Source: Zanthoxylum bungeanum | Taxonomy: Eukaryota; Streptophyta; Magnoliopsida; Sapindales; Rutaceae | Assembly (NCBI GenBank): GCA_019454045.1 | Contig: SKCR01047766.1 | Coordinates: 1-64,000, forward strand | Length of the DNA: 64,000 nt | Direction of reading: 5' to 3' | In this document: positions 10,945-23,897 of the stretch, piece by piece | How the letters are laid out: each line of letters begins with the position of its first letter | How positions within the stretch are numbered: the stretch's first letter is position 1 | Program-made: the position numbers and the translations under genes | The notes under the pieces: model-generated | Told to the model about the DNA's origin: nothing | Databases searched by the model: none | What the model saw: the letters and a program-made list of their open reading frames with translations, nothing else

Positions 10945-11301
10945 GATATTGTATTGCGTGTAAAGGACATGTATTATGTTCCTCGTTTCGGATGATGTAT
11001 TCGATTGACTGTATAGAATCCGTGTTCGTCTTTTTTTTTATGGATGAGCTTGAAACGGTTTGAGCGTGTTCTTATGAATGAATGTGAATTGAAATGACAA
11101 GTTTGGCTTGATTTAGGCATGGAATGTTTGATTCGATGTTTTTTGTTTCGAAATAGCATGATTCGTATTGATGTATGAATATGTGACTTTTAAAAATGTG
11201 TAAATTGTGGTGACTTCCGAATACGGACAAGATGGTAATGTACGTATAAATAGTTCCGAATGATCAGAAATAAGGATGGAGAAATTATAAGAATGGGAGG
11301 A
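10945..11301 (+). repeat. Second copy of LARD internal 3' end with polypurine tract
   Basis: Starts GATATTGTATTGCGTG and tracks 16,115-16,440 closely (for example TATGTTCCTCGTTTCGGATG in both), then ends in AAGAATGGGAGGA directly before an LTR. It is the natural sequence that precedes a 3' LTR in this family, without the copia LTR insertion present in the other copy. Confidence 0.8.
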
Positions 11302-12812
11302 TGTAATATCCCGAGTTTCTCATAACACAGTTGGAATGTTTCTAAATTAAAGATAAGGATTTGGAAAGAAATGGTAATCGAAAATCAGAGTTTATGTGTT
11401 GGGAAATAGTTCAGATTATTTTAAAGTGAAGCTTGGTCGCATTGGAAAACGCGTGGTTTCGAGAACCAGTTACGCGATTTCTGATTTTATCATTCTACTC
11501 CTAAAAGATTATTGTTTCGGCTATAAAAATTTCAAACGAACTCCAATTAAGCTGATTTATGATCTATCAAACTCATTTTTCAGAGACGAACAACTTTCAT
11601 GTTGAACATTTTTCAAACTTTGCATCAGAAGGGCTTCACAAAATGCGAAAGAGGTGCCTGAATGTAATTTCCGGGGGTCTGAACGTAAATTTCAGAAACT
11701 TTCTTATAAATACCCAGAGTTTCTTCTTATTACAGAAATAACAGACTTCACCAAATAACCGATATGACCCTCCCGTCCCCAAGCATGATTTGCAGCTCAC
11801 ATGGTCGCGCCGGCGGCCTGCTTGCCTCCGGCGGCCGGCGCTACCAGCTAGGGGGTGCACTGGCCACCCCTTCACCTTGTGGCGGCCTGCGGCGACCCCT
11901 AGATCGCCGACACCGGTGAGAAAGTGAGGGAAAATGCGAGTTGAATTTTCCCGATCCCGGCTCATCGCTTCGTTTCAGGGCCCGAGCCATCCACCAAATC
12001 GAAGCTCTCGGAGAGTACTACAAATTGGCGGTGATGGATTTTCCGATCCGTGCATGGTTGCACGTGAAACAAGAGAAGAAGATCCAGATGAATAATGACC
12101 CATGGTGAATAGTAGCTCCAATCGGAATTCCATCGATTCCAGTGCGTTCTTGGGATCGTTTGGAGTTCGTGTATGGCCTCAAAATCTTGGTAAGACCTCC
12201 CGGTATAAATCCATAAATTTCAAGTTTATAGTTAAATGTTCGGATGTATCTAGTTGCTTCGTAACGTAGCGTAATGATATAAATGGAATTGATTGAGTAT
12301 TATTATATGGAATATGTACATTTGGTAGAATCCGAGTGAAAACGGAACAAGTTTGATCGATCCCATAGAATATGTAAGTTTCGGTAAGAGTGGGTTTTTG
12401 CGTATAAAGATGTGTTTTGGTTTTGATGATAGTTACAAGTTATTTATTATGTTACGAACATGTTTGAATAAATCCGGGTAGGTTTGGAGGGTTTGGGACC
12501 CTTCCGTAACGTTTGCGGAAACTTTTTTCGGAAGATTTTTCCAAAAAATATAAACCAGGGATTTTAGAGAACTAGTTGTTTAGAATAGTTTATAACGATG
12601 TTTTAAGATTACTGAAACTGAAAGTATTGAAAACAGATTTGTTTGGTTATTCTAGAAAGTTTTGGGATTTTATCATAGTTTAGTCTAGAACTCCGTAAGC
12701 CGTGATTCTAACGGCACTTCGCCATTTATTTTGATAGATGTGACTAGGACCCGGAGTGCTTACGAAGCCAAGTAAGTAACCCATGCGATGAGTATTTGAA
12801 TGTTGATTTGTG

Positions 12813-12844
<32 letters not shown>

Positions 12845-14746
12845 TTTATTTATATTTATATTTATATTTAGAGAGAGAGATGATTGATGTGTTTAGGTTT
12901 AGACGAGAATATATAAGAGGTAATATCGAGAAAGAAGTTCGTGATTATGTACAGTTAGGTAATCGACCTTCACATGTAAGGATTTTTGTTATTGCTATGA
13001 TATGAAGTGAGTAGTCTGATGATGATGATGATGTATATATGTATGTAATATACATATTGATGCATGTAACTACATGGACTCGTAATGGTATGTATATGTA
13101 TGGATGTATGTGATGGTATGAACCTGTATCGATATAAACGCATGTATATAAATGAATATGGAAAGGTATAAGTATATGAACATGTATTTGTATATGCTTA
13201 TGATGTTAAGACATGAAGATTGGAATAATATGTATATTCATATTTTTGGAATATGTGTATGTACGTGAGTGTTGAATGAAGTTTTAGAGTGTTTGTTTTG
13301 GATGTTCTTATGTATGAAAAGTTGTGTGGTGAGTTTCGTGTGTCGTGATATTTATGGATGAATGTATGTTTAATTGGTTGATGATTTCATGGTATAGTAG
13401 TCGAGCTGGTTAGGAATCTGTTCGGATGGAATTCATCTCATACCTATTCTAAAATAGGTAATGAGTCTCGTACGAACATTGTGTGTGTAAACCAACCGAA
13501 TGTATGTATTGTTGGATTGTGCAATCTATGATGTATCGATTGTTATGTGTGCTTCTTAGTTGGTTGTGTGATGACTATAAAGATACCTGAGTGAGTGTGT
13601 ATGAATGATGGAATTCGTGATATGTATAGATTATGTATGCTTATGTGAGATGAATGGTTGATTTGAAGTTGATGTGAATATCAGAGGTTAAAAAGTGTGT
13701 TTCCTAAGTTGTAATGGTATGTACGTATATGTGTAAGAATTACGATATTGTATTTGCATGTATATTCAAGAAATGTGCTACGGTATGTTTGAATGTATAT
13801 GAAACCCAAGTGTTAAGCTATTGTAAGGTTATCATAGATTAAAGAAGGTTATGGAAAAATTGTTTTGATATTGAAGAAGAGGTTTTGGTATTAACGATAG
13901 CCTATAACTAAACAGAAGAAAGTTTGTTAAATTTACTGATTTGATATATTTCAAAGATATTCAACTGTGATAAGTATTAATGTGTGATTTCATGTTTAAC
14001 ATTGAAATAGTTTTAATGTTATGTGACATACTTTGTGGTTTCGAATCTATGTTTCGTGTGCTTTAAATGTCTAGTCACTATACTGACAATATGTAAATAT
14101 GTATGTATGAAAATTTAATATAGGTAAAATATAAAGGATAATGGGAAGCTGAAAAATCTAAGACTCGTAATAACTTGTAAGTTCTAAAAAAAAAAAACTT
14201 CTAATGTAAATGACTTGTATGTTTTGTTTGTAGTGCTAGCATGGTTACTTACTGAGTTCTTATAACACACATCAAACCAGTTTGCTAGTTTTGCAAGTTG
14301 GCTACCTGATCGGTCAACCATTTCAACTATGGAAGTCATGCTCATGGCGCGGATCACCCAAGCGCAGTCACCCTTTCAAGTGTCCTGGGAAAAGTTTTAG
14401 AAGATTAGGATAACTGATTTATTGTTTTATATATCGTGTTTAGCACATGGTTTGTATTAATAAGTTAAAGTTTTGATTGTTTATGATATGATGGGCACAG
14501 AGCCTTTGAGTGTTGATAGATAGTGTGGGCGGAGTCATTAGGATATGATTTTGATGAGATTTGTATGGACCTGAGATCATTTTATTTGTTTGGAGTATTC
14601 CTGGATTCCCTTTGATGCTGGACTGCGATCCAGGTTGTCCAATTTTAGGATACATCAAGCCGAATATTCGGTGAATTTAGAGGCTTATGGAGATGGGTTA
14701 ATCATGTCTCCTGCCGGTAGCATCTTGCCTCTGGCGGAGTGTTACA
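11302..14746 (+). repeat. LARD long LTR, left copy (3,445 bp)
   Basis: Begins TGTAATATCCCGAG and ends GGAGTGTTACA; the primer site follows 4 bases later. No ORF with recognisable function. It contains a (TA)n run at about 12,814-12,840 and a short (GAT)n run near 13,017. The start TGTAAYAYCCC and end GTGTTACA are those of plant gypsy LTRs of the Tekay/Del type. Confidence 0.8.
12814..12840. repeat. (TA)n microsatellite
   Basis: Uninterrupted alternating TA inside the left LARD LTR, followed by TTTATAT-type repeats and a GA run. Absent from the right LTR, where only ATATATATAAA remains. Confidence 0.8.
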
Positions 14747-14750
14747 GTTT

Positions 14751-14762
14751 TGGTATCAGAGC
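14751..14762 (+). promoter_or_regulatory. Primer binding site (tRNA-iMet type)
   Basis: TGGTATCAGAGC, the classical plant iMet primer site, four bases after the left LARD LTR. It shows that this LTR acts as a 5' LTR for the interior to its right. Confidence 0.85.
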
Positions 14763-16440
14763 AAAGGTTAGGGTATCGGTGACTGTTGTTACAGGGTATC
14801 CGATCATCTAAGTTAGTTTTCTTTTACGCATAGACCATATAGGTCATATGTTTGTTATTTGATTTGATTTATGGTATATGGTATGAAGTGTTATTATTTT
14901 GATTGATATTGATGATTTAGATTATTGATATATGTTTGTGTACTATGAATATATGTGTGTAAGGGTATAATAAGTTAAAAGTATGAGGTTTGTATAGGTA
15001 TATGTATAAGTAAGTAATGTGAATTTAAGGTGTTTTGAGGTACGATAAATTCTATGATATTGATAGTCTGAACTGTGAATGAATATTTTGACTATTGTTT
15101 TGAAAACTTGGTATTTGATTTTTGGCATAAAAGAGTTTTGAAAATAAAAAGAAAAGAAGAATGAAAGAAAGTTTTCTGAGGTTTTGATTTTGATTATAAA
15201 AGATAAAGAAAGTGTTTTCACCTCGATGTTTGATTAACATTTTCATGTTTTTAGATTTATCAAAATGTTTTTGTCTCGGTGCTCGGAAAAGATTTTGATA
15301 TTTTTAAACTGTAAAACTTATTTCCGCCGAGACACTCGAAAATCTGTTTCCACCACGGTGCTTGATGATTTATGTTTTGACCCTCTGTGGTGCTCGTATA
15401 TGTTTCGTTCTGGATTGGCCCCCGGGCGCTCGTTATGGGATCTAGACCATCGGAAAAATGGCTAGCCCACTACCATGTCGACATGGTCCGTACATTGTTC
15501 GATCTATGCGCGTGACTAAGGAGTGGACGATCGGTATGTATTTTGAAAACTTTACATCAAATATTTATTTTTGATTTACACATATTTATGTTTTGGGGGG
15601 AAAATGATTTTGAAAAGAATTACATTTTGATTTGATTCATTTCGGTATTATTTTTGATATTATATTATATGATATGTTTCTGTCACGGTTCTTGATGATT
15701 TTATGTTTTTAACCCTCCGTGATGCTCGTATAGGGGTTTGCCCAACTGCAGTGGGCCGACCCAACCCTCTGTTGACAGGGGATCGTTTCGTTCATTGTCT
15801 GATCTGTGCGCGCGATTCGGGCATTGGGCACTCGTTTATGTTTCATCCATTGGGTTATGCTGGATGCTCGATATGTAAGAATACGTATGTAAGTTTATAA
15901 TTAGACATGGATCTTATGGGTATAGTGATGGTTATATGTGCTATGTAGTCAGCCACACAAAACTGTATGTGCGATGGGATATGTATGAATGTAAACATTG
16001 ATGTTGATGTTGTTTATATATATGATATAGAATAACATGATATGAAATGAATCAGTTCCGCTTTGTATTGTGGATGAAATAGATAGTATGAAATTCGTAC
16101 TAAGTTTTCGTTTTGATATTGTATTGCGTGTAAAAGACGTGTTATGTTCCTCGTTTCGGATGATGTATTCGATTAACTGTATAGAATTCGTGTTCGTCTT
16201 TCTTTTTTTATTGATGGATGAGTTTGAAACGGTTTGAGTGTGTTCTTATGAATGAATGTGAATTGAAATGACAAGTTTGATTTTATTTAGTCATGAAATG
16301 TTTGATTCGATGTGTTTTGTTTCGAAATATCATGATTCTTATTGATGTATGGAATACGTGACTTTTGAAAAGGTGTAAAGTGTGGTGACTTCCGTATACG
16401 GACAATATGGTATTTTACGTGCAAATAGTTCCGAATGATC
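14763..16440 (+). other. LARD internal region, non-coding
   Basis: No gag or pol similarity in any frame. Two related segments near 15,290-15,440 and 15,670-15,860 share CACGGTGCTTGATGATTTATG-like text, CCCTCYGTGGTGCTCGTATA and GATCTGTGCGCG, so there is an internal duplication. TA/TG-rich text dominates the rest. Confidence 0.55.
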
Positions 16441-18901
16441 ACGGCGGAAGCGCTGTTTAGGCGAAATCGTAATTTTAAAATATTTAAAATTACTGAATAA
16501 ATTATTCAATATCTAATATGAATAATTCATTCATATTTCACCTAAAAATATTTATTCGATATCAAATAACGACATAAATAACCAAGAAACGTCGCGAAAC
16601 TTTTACGAAAACGTTTTTCCGCAAAATGGTATAAGACGCGTTTTTGACCGAACCGACTACCCAATACACATGAGGGCTGCCCAAGTCAGCCCCAATAGTA
16701 TTATAGCAGTTCATGGGCTTCCCGAACAGTGACAAATACAATGTTTGGTCAGCTGTCACCCGGTTGGCTCAAAAGTCACCCGATAACACTGTTTTTCACC
16801 GTTTTCGCTTATTTCAACTCTGAAATAATTTCCAGGAATTTGTCCAACACCCAAAACACATCCAATACATTCAAAAGAAATAATTTTCTTCACAATAAAC
16901 CCAAATTTTACAGCCCTGATTTTGCAACAAAAATAATCAATTTTCATGTTTTAAATCTAATTTTTTCAACATTAATCATATTAATCAAAACACCAATTCA
17001 AGTCACCACCAATGAAGCACCCAAGAAAAATTCTAGGCATTACAAGAGTGGTCATAACACTCTAGAATGGAAACTTATCATCAAATGACAAAATTGGATT
17101 AATATTACAATAATATTGTCCAAAACAACTTCACACATGCACAACACTTCCAAATCCATCATCTAGCACCAAAAGCCCCAATTTTAACAAGTAAAGAAAA
17201 CCCTAGAACTATTCTAACAACACAAGAACAAGAAACTAAATTTCCAAACTCAAGAAGATTAAATATTACCTTTTAATCTCCAATTTTCCTAAGCTTTTTC
17301 TTGTTTTCTCTTTATTTTCTTAATGAATCATCAAATATGATTTGAGTGGTTTTGGTGATGATGATGATCGGCCATAGCTAGGTTGGAAAGAGAAAAGAAA
17401 AATTTTCCCCTTTAAGAATACAATGACCGACTCAAACAAGGGTATTTTGGTCATTTTCCCCTTTTAATATCATTAAATTAAAAAGAAAATAAGATAAGCT
17501 TTAACTTGGCCAAATAAAATTTGCACACTTAATCTTAATAAAATCATGCCATGATATTATTTAACTTTTCAAATATTTAACAATTAAATATCTAAATAAT
17601 TAATTAATATAACTATTATTATATATGTATTTTATTTACATTAAATAACAAATACATAATTAATGGCATGTGTCAAAGTCTAATTTGACAAATAATTAAT
17701 GTGTATCTAATCAAATTATGTATCAAATATAAATACACAATAATTACGTTTGACCAAAAACCCCTAAAGCATGTGTTTTCGTTTAACCGATTAAATGACT
17801 CAAATTAACTCATTTAATCCGATGAAGTATTATGAATAATTTGTATTATTCATAACGCGTTGCCCAAGTGCTCAACGAGTACACTTCATATTGTAGGACT
17901 CTCTAAGTTTAGGTTTATCCGTCATGAAATCCAATCTCGTGTCCATAATTCACCCACTCAAGAATTATGATGACCACGGATAATCTCGCTAAACTATACA
18001 AGTCGAGGTCATTGCATACGTATAATCCCTCTGTCACAGGCTATCCATATTATACCTAGGATATAGATAAAAACGTCAAATCCTTTCGGTATAATATAGT
18101 CGACTTTGAATTTACGATCTCTAAATAACACTCGGAACCAACTTCCGAAGTTATACCACGTCCATGGATTTACTAGATCACAAACACGTGTAGGATGTCT
18201 ATGCCCTGTACACAGGACTGACGGATCCTTTCTTGATACGCACAGGATATCATGAGCATCGGTCCACACCCAACGAACAAACGGAGGTCTGATCTTGAAT
18301 AGATCGGTGATGTGACTATCATCAAAGTGTGGAGGATAACTCATATATCCACTATGGTATCTCAAGTCGAAGGACCACTATGCTTGCTCAACTCGAGAAG
18401 ATTCCTATTGATGTTGGTGTACCATCTATTAGGAAATCTTCAGTGAGTCGTTCAGTGTTTATCAAATAAACACCTACATGTCTATACAATTTTCCCGAGA
18501 CTCATGGTTCATTGGGATAAACCATCAGACCAAGTCACGATATACGACATGTACTACTCTCAGCGGATTTTACTAACCGACCCGTGTTAGTAAATCTTGA
18601 CCAGAAACTTTATTTAAGGATATACATCTTATAGTGGGCTTCCCAATGTCAATTAAAAACTATGTTATAACTGTGTACTACATTGTAAATCCTAGGATAT
18701 TTGTTTAATATACACGTATCACTAAATCAGATTTAGTTCAATCTAATCATAATTAGATTTATAATCGCAATTAGATCGAATATGTGTATAAAAGACAAGA
18801 GGGGATACCATTAAATAACTAATATTATGGAGAATGTAATTGTTCTTATTTATGAATCGGACATAAATATGATCCGGATACACTGAGCACCATACCTAAC
18901 A
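16441..18901 (-). mobile_element. Copia-type LTR (probable solo LTR) inside LARD interior
   Basis: On the minus strand it begins TGTTAGGTATGGTG (from 18,901) and ends GCGCTTCCGCCG at 16,441. A CTTCCGCC-like tract near the 3' end also occurs in the other copia LTRs of this window. No coding sequence or internal region was found. The homologous uninterrupted site at about 11,266-11,285 gives the left junction. The flanks do not show a clean 5-bp duplication and about 20 bases of the target seem missing on the right, so a deletion accompanied or followed insertion. Confidence 0.5.
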
Positions 18902-18907
18902 ATTTTT

Positions 18908-18919
18908 ATGAGGGGATGA
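18908..18919 (+). promoter_or_regulatory. Polypurine tract before right LARD LTR
   Basis: ATGAGGGGATGA directly precedes TGTAATATCCC; the equivalent GAATGGGAGGA precedes the left LTR. This is the plus-strand primer of the element. Confidence 0.6.
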
Positions 18920-21900
18920 TGTAATATCCCAAGTTTCATATAACACTGTTGGAATATTTCTGAATTACATATAAGGATTTGGAACGGAATGGTAATCAAA
19001 AATCAAAGTTTATATGTTGGAAATAGTTCGGATTATTTTAAATTGAAGCTTGGTTGTGTTGGAAAACGCGTGGTTTCGAGAACCAGTTACGCGATTTCTG
19101 ATTTTATCATTCCACACGTATAAGATTCTTGTTTCGGCTGTAAAACTTTCAAAAACACTATGATTGAGCTGATTCTTAAACCATTAAACTCATTTTTCTA
19201 AGACGAACAACTTTGATGTTGAACATTTTTAGAAATTGGCATCAGAAGAGCTTCGAAAATGTGAAATTTCTAGAAAATTCCATGACAGGAGCCTGAATGC
19301 AATTTTTGGGGGTCTGAACGTAAATTTCAGAAATTTCTTGTAAATACCCCAGAGTTTCTTCTTATTACAGAAATAGCAGACTTCACCAAATCACCTATAT
19401 GACCCCCCGTCCCCAAGCATGATTTGGACCTCCCATGGTCGCGTTGGCGGCCTGCTGACCACAACCTGCCGGCGCGCCGGTCACCCCTCCACCTTGTGGT
19501 GGCCTGTGGTGACCCTCAGATCACCGACACCGGCGAGAAAAGTGGGGTAAAAGTGCGAGTTGAATTTTCTGAATCTCGGCTCATCGCTTCATTTAACGGT
19601 ACGAGCCAACCACCAAATCAAAGCTCTCAACGAGTACTACAATTTGGCGGTGATAGATTTTTCGATCCGTGCACGGTTGCATATGAAACGAGAGAAGATG
19701 ATTCATATGAATAGTGACCCATAATGAATAGTAGCTCCGATCAGAATTTTCGTCGATTCCAGCACATTCGTGGGATCGTTTGGAGTATTTGTATGGCCTC
19801 AAAATCTCGGTAGGACCTCCTGGTATAAATCCGTAAATTTCAAGTTCTTAGTTAAATGTTTGGATGTATCCAGTTGCTTCGTAACGTCGCATAATGATAT
19901 AAATGGAATTGATTGAGTATTAGTATATTGAATATGTACATTTGGTAGAATCCGAGTGAAAATATAAGGGGTTTGATCGATCCGATAGAATATTTAAGTT
20001 TCAGTAAGAGTGGGTTTTTGTGTATAAAGATGTGTTTTGGTTTTGATGATAGTTACAAGTTATTTATGATATTACGAACATGTTTGGATAAATCCGAGTA
20101 GGTTTAGAGGGTTCGGGACCCTTCGATAGCATTTGTGGAGACTTTTTTCGGGAGATTTTTCCAAAAACGCGTAAACAATGGATTTTAGAGAACTAGTGGA
20201 TTAGAATAGTTTATAACGATATTTTATGATTACTGAAACTGATAGTATTAAAAACAGACTTGATTTGGTTGTTCTAGAAAGTTCCGGGATTTTATCATAG
20301 TTTAGTCTAGAACTCCGTAAGTCGTGATTCTAACGGCACTTCGCCATTTATTTTGACAGATGTGACGAGGACCCGTAGTGCTTGCGAAGCCAGGTTAGTA
20401 ACCCATGCGATGAGTGCTTGAATGTTGATTTATGATTAAATATATATAAAGTGTTTAAGTTAAGACGAGAATATATAAGAGGTAATATCGAGAAACAAGT
20501 TTGATTATGATGATGTATATATGTATGTAATATATGTATTGATGCATGTAACTACATGGACTCGTAATGGTATGTATATGTATAGATATATGTGATGGTA
20601 TGAACCTGTATCGATATAAATTCATGTATATAAATAAATATGGAAAGGTATAAGTATATGAACATGTATTCATATAGGCATATGATGTTAAGACAGGCAG
20701 ATCGGTAAAGGCTATGATACGTGAAATCGAAGTAATACGTATATTTGTATATTTGGAATATGTGTATATACGTGAGTGTTGAATGAAGTTTTAGAGTGTT
20801 TGTTTTAGATGTGCTTATGTATGAAAAGTTGTGCGATGAGTTTGGTATGTCGTGATATGTATGCATGAATGTAGGTTTAATTGATTGATGATTTCGTGGT
20901 ATAGTAGTCGAGCTGGTTAGGAATCCGTTCAGATGGAATTCATCTCATACATATTTTAAAATAGCTAACGAGTCTCGTATGAGCTAGCCGAATGTATGTA
21001 TTGTTGGATGGTGCGATCCTTGATGCATCGATTGTTATGTGTGCTTCTTAGTTGGTTGCGTGATGACTGTAAAAATGCCTAAGGGTGTGTGTGTATGTAT
21101 GATGGAACTCATGATATGTATGGATTATGTATGCTTAAGTGAGATGAATGGTTAATTTGAAGTTGATGTGAATATCAGAGGTTATAAAGGGTGTTTGCCA
21201 AGTTGTAATGGTATGTACGTATATGTATAAGAGTTACGATATTGTATTTGCATGTTTATACAAGAAATATGCTACGGTATGTGTGAATGTATACGAAACC
21301 CAAGTGTTAAGCTATTGTAAGGTTATTATAGATTAAAGAATGTTATGGAAAGATTGTTTTGATATTGAAGAAGAGGTTTTGGTATTAACGATAGCCTATG
21401 ACTTAACAGAGAAAGTTTGGTAAATTTATCGATTTGATATATTTCAAAGATATCCAACTATGATAATTATTAATGTGTGACTTCATGTTTAACATTAAAA
21501 TGGTTTTAATGTAATATGACATATTTTGTGGTTTCGAATCTATGTTTCGTGTGCTTTAAATATCTAGTTACTATACTGACAATATGTAAATATGTAAGTA
21601 TGAAAATTTGATATAGGTAAAATATAAAGGATAATAGAAAGCTTATAAATCTAAGACTTGTAATAACTTGTAAATTCTGAAAAAACTTCTAGTGTAAATG
21701 ACTCGTATGTTTTGTTTAAAGTGCTAGCATGGTTATTTATTGAGTTCTTATAACTCACACCAAACCAGTTTGCTAGTTTTGCAGGTTGGCTACCTGATCG
21801 GTCAACTATTTCAATTATGGAAGTCATGCTCGAGGCGTGGATCACCCAAGCGGCAGTCACCTTCTCAAATGTCCTAGGAAAAGTTTTAGAAGATTATGAT

Positions 21901-22235
21901 ATCTAATTTATTGTTTTATTTATCGTGTTGAGCACGTGGTTTGTATTAATAAGTTAAAGTTTTGATTATTTATGATATGATGGGCACAGAGCCCTTGAGT
22001 GTTGATAGATAGTGTGGATATAGCCTTTAAGATATGATTTTGATGAGATTTGTATGAAGCTGAGGTCCTTTTATTTGTTTGGAGTATACTTGGATTCCCT
22101 TTTATGCTGGACTGCGATCCAAGTTGTCCAGTTTTATGATACATCATGCCGAATTTTCGGTGAATTCAGAGGCTTGTGGAGATGGGTTATTCCTGTCTCC
22201 TGCCGGTAGCATCCTGCCTCTGGCGGGGTGTTACA
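18920..22235 (+). repeat. LARD long LTR, right copy (3,316 bp)
   Basis: Begins TGTAATATCCCAAG and ends GGGGTGTTACA. Collinear with the left LTR over its whole length, shorter mainly by the loss of the TA/GA microsatellite block. No primer site follows, so this is the 3' LTR. Confidence 0.8.
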
Positions 22236-23089
22236 ATTTTTATCTAAGGAAATGATGAAGCATAATGTTCACGAGTTTCATAATTGATTTTCTCTTATAA
22301 CATTTAATACATTGGCTTATTTATTGAATCTTGACCTTAATGCTTCTTGTTGACCGATCACCAATAAGATTGATGTGGTAAACCTAAAATGAACTTGGAA
22401 AATGGATTTTAGGTTTCATCCTTGGATTTGATAGTACACGATCTCATCTTAGGGATTTCCTTCCAGGATAAAAATATACCTGTCAAGCGTGTGTAGCCAT
22501 AATTAGAACTTGAATTTAATGAATTTTGAGTTTCTTAATTAACATAGATATATAGTTAATTGAGCTACTTTGGATGTTTGCATCTAACAATCGACATAGG
22601 ATTTTGCATATCTTCGTGTTCCAGGTTAACAAACTAATATATTACGCATGTATAGGAGATTCACTTCATCTTTATAATAATATTGAGCAGATTCACAACC
22701 TTAGATGTTTTTTTATTATTAATTTCCTTTGTTTTTATTTGTTTTTATTTATTTATTTGATTAAACCCATCTTCAACCAACAAACAATCTCTTCTTACCT
22801 CAATTAAATACTTGTAAATAAATAGCATCAACAATTAACATTGTGAGAAATTAAGTCCATGTGAGATCGATATTTTTATACTACTTGAGCGATACGTGCG
22901 CGTGCGTAACGTGTGTGATTTCACCAATCAACCAACAAGAGAAGATCTCAATAGAGATATTTATACACAAACTCCATAAAAGTTTGAAACTGGAGAAGGA
23001 AGCAGAACTCATATAAGAACAGGCGACTTACAGCCGCAAGTAAGTATTGAAAAATCAACACCCATTCAGGTGTAAAAATCGAAACCTGA
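22236..23089. other. Unassigned AT-rich sequence
   Basis: Between the LARD element and the viral remnant. No convincing coding frame, LTR end or RNA gene seen. A short GC-alternating run (GATACGTGCGCGTGCGTAACG) lies near 22,888. The right part may belong to the viral insertion, but I cannot show it. Confidence 0.4.
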
Positions 23090-23897
23090 GAAGAAACATC
23101 TTTTCGTCCAAACTATTCTGTTGGACCTAAAGTATTTTCTGTTGGGGAATCAAGCAGTTATACTGCAAAGAGAAAACAAGTAGCTTTTTTTGTTGGTGAG
23201 CCCATCTTACACTATTGGGAAAAAAAAGGATATTCTGAATTTGCAAAAGTTGTTTATGAACTTAATCAAGGAGAAACTTATTTGAAAATGTCTGAAAAAG
23301 GCAGTATTTATCCTAGGATCACCTGTGTTCCTAATGCATCTTCTGATTTTGTTAAAAAAATTTCGAATTTTGGATTTCTGGATAGACTTTATCCATTTAA
23401 GAATCTTGCCGAAATTGAAAATTTTGATTATGATTTTAAGCAAGTTATAAAAGAATTTTCTCAAGGAGAAAGTATTTATCTTCGTTTTTATACAATCAGT
23501 TCTGAATTAGATGAAAAAACAATATATGAAGTGTTTCATCTCATAAATATGGGATTTATAACAAGCACTCAGTTGAGGGCATCAGATCAGAAGTTCAAAG
23601 AACCATTCATCAATAAAAAATTGTTTCGATACAGAAGAGCCTTGGGAATTAAGGTCATCAACCAACTATTTAGATACTTATATATAAAAGGGTATGAAGT
23701 TTATGGAGAATGATCCAATTGGATGATTATTTTGCAAGCTGGAGAATGCCATACTTCATAAAATTTTTATGACAAAATGATTCAAGGAAATTTATATCAA
23801 TGGCCTGGAAGTTCAGAGACGATCAATGAAGCTTGTCGGCTCATGAAACATCAGCATCAACCAGCATACATCATGGCACCACCACCACTAAAATAAT
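23090..23897 (+). pseudogene. Endogenous caulimovirid remnant: transactivator/inclusion-body-like C-terminal part, broken
   Basis: An open frame from just after a TGA at 23,087-23,089 to TGA at 23,711-23,713 (about 207 codons) has no ATG near its start. The sequence then continues in another frame to a TAA at about 23,895-23,897, so it is 5'-truncated and frameshifted. Its middle and C-terminal parts resemble the translation transactivator/viroplasmin of plant pararetroviruses: an F-V-K...GFLDRLYPFKNLAEIE segment at about 23,350-23,415, then a basic stretch. It is followed by a long intergenic region with a polyadenylation signal, as expected after the last gene of such a virus. In the virus family this protein permits re-initiation of translation and forms inclusion bodies. 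An unknown plant gene is the alternative. Confidence 0.5.

Larger units (their letters stand above)
10945..22235 (+). mobile_element. LARD-like non-coding Ty3/gypsy derivative, internal-LTR-internal-LTR
   Basis: Two direct copies of a long LTR (11,302-14,746 and 18,920-22,235) enclose an internal region with a tRNA-iMet type primer site and no coding sequence. The 357 bp left of the first LTR (10,945-11,301) are homologous to internal sequence at 16,115-16,440 plus the purine tract. The left LTR is therefore preceded by internal sequence, and a third LTR must have lain further left, where the Tat element is now. A sampled 160-base block of the two LTRs differs at about 25 positions, so it is old. 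Long LTRs plus a non-coding interior fit the LARD class. Confidence 0.75.

Noticed and set aside
14751..14762. TGGTATCAGAGC considered as part of a tRNA gene.
   Set aside because: No cloverleaf can be formed around it; its place four bases after an LTR end makes it a primer binding site.
18009..18365. A 118-codon minus-strand frame.
   Set aside because: Lies wholly within the copia-type LTR; no domain recognised and LTRs of this type often hold chance frames.
20455..20866. Minus-strand frames rich in Tyr, Ile and His in the right LARD LTR.
   Set aside because: They come from TATG/TATA repeats and have no partner in the same place of the left LTR.
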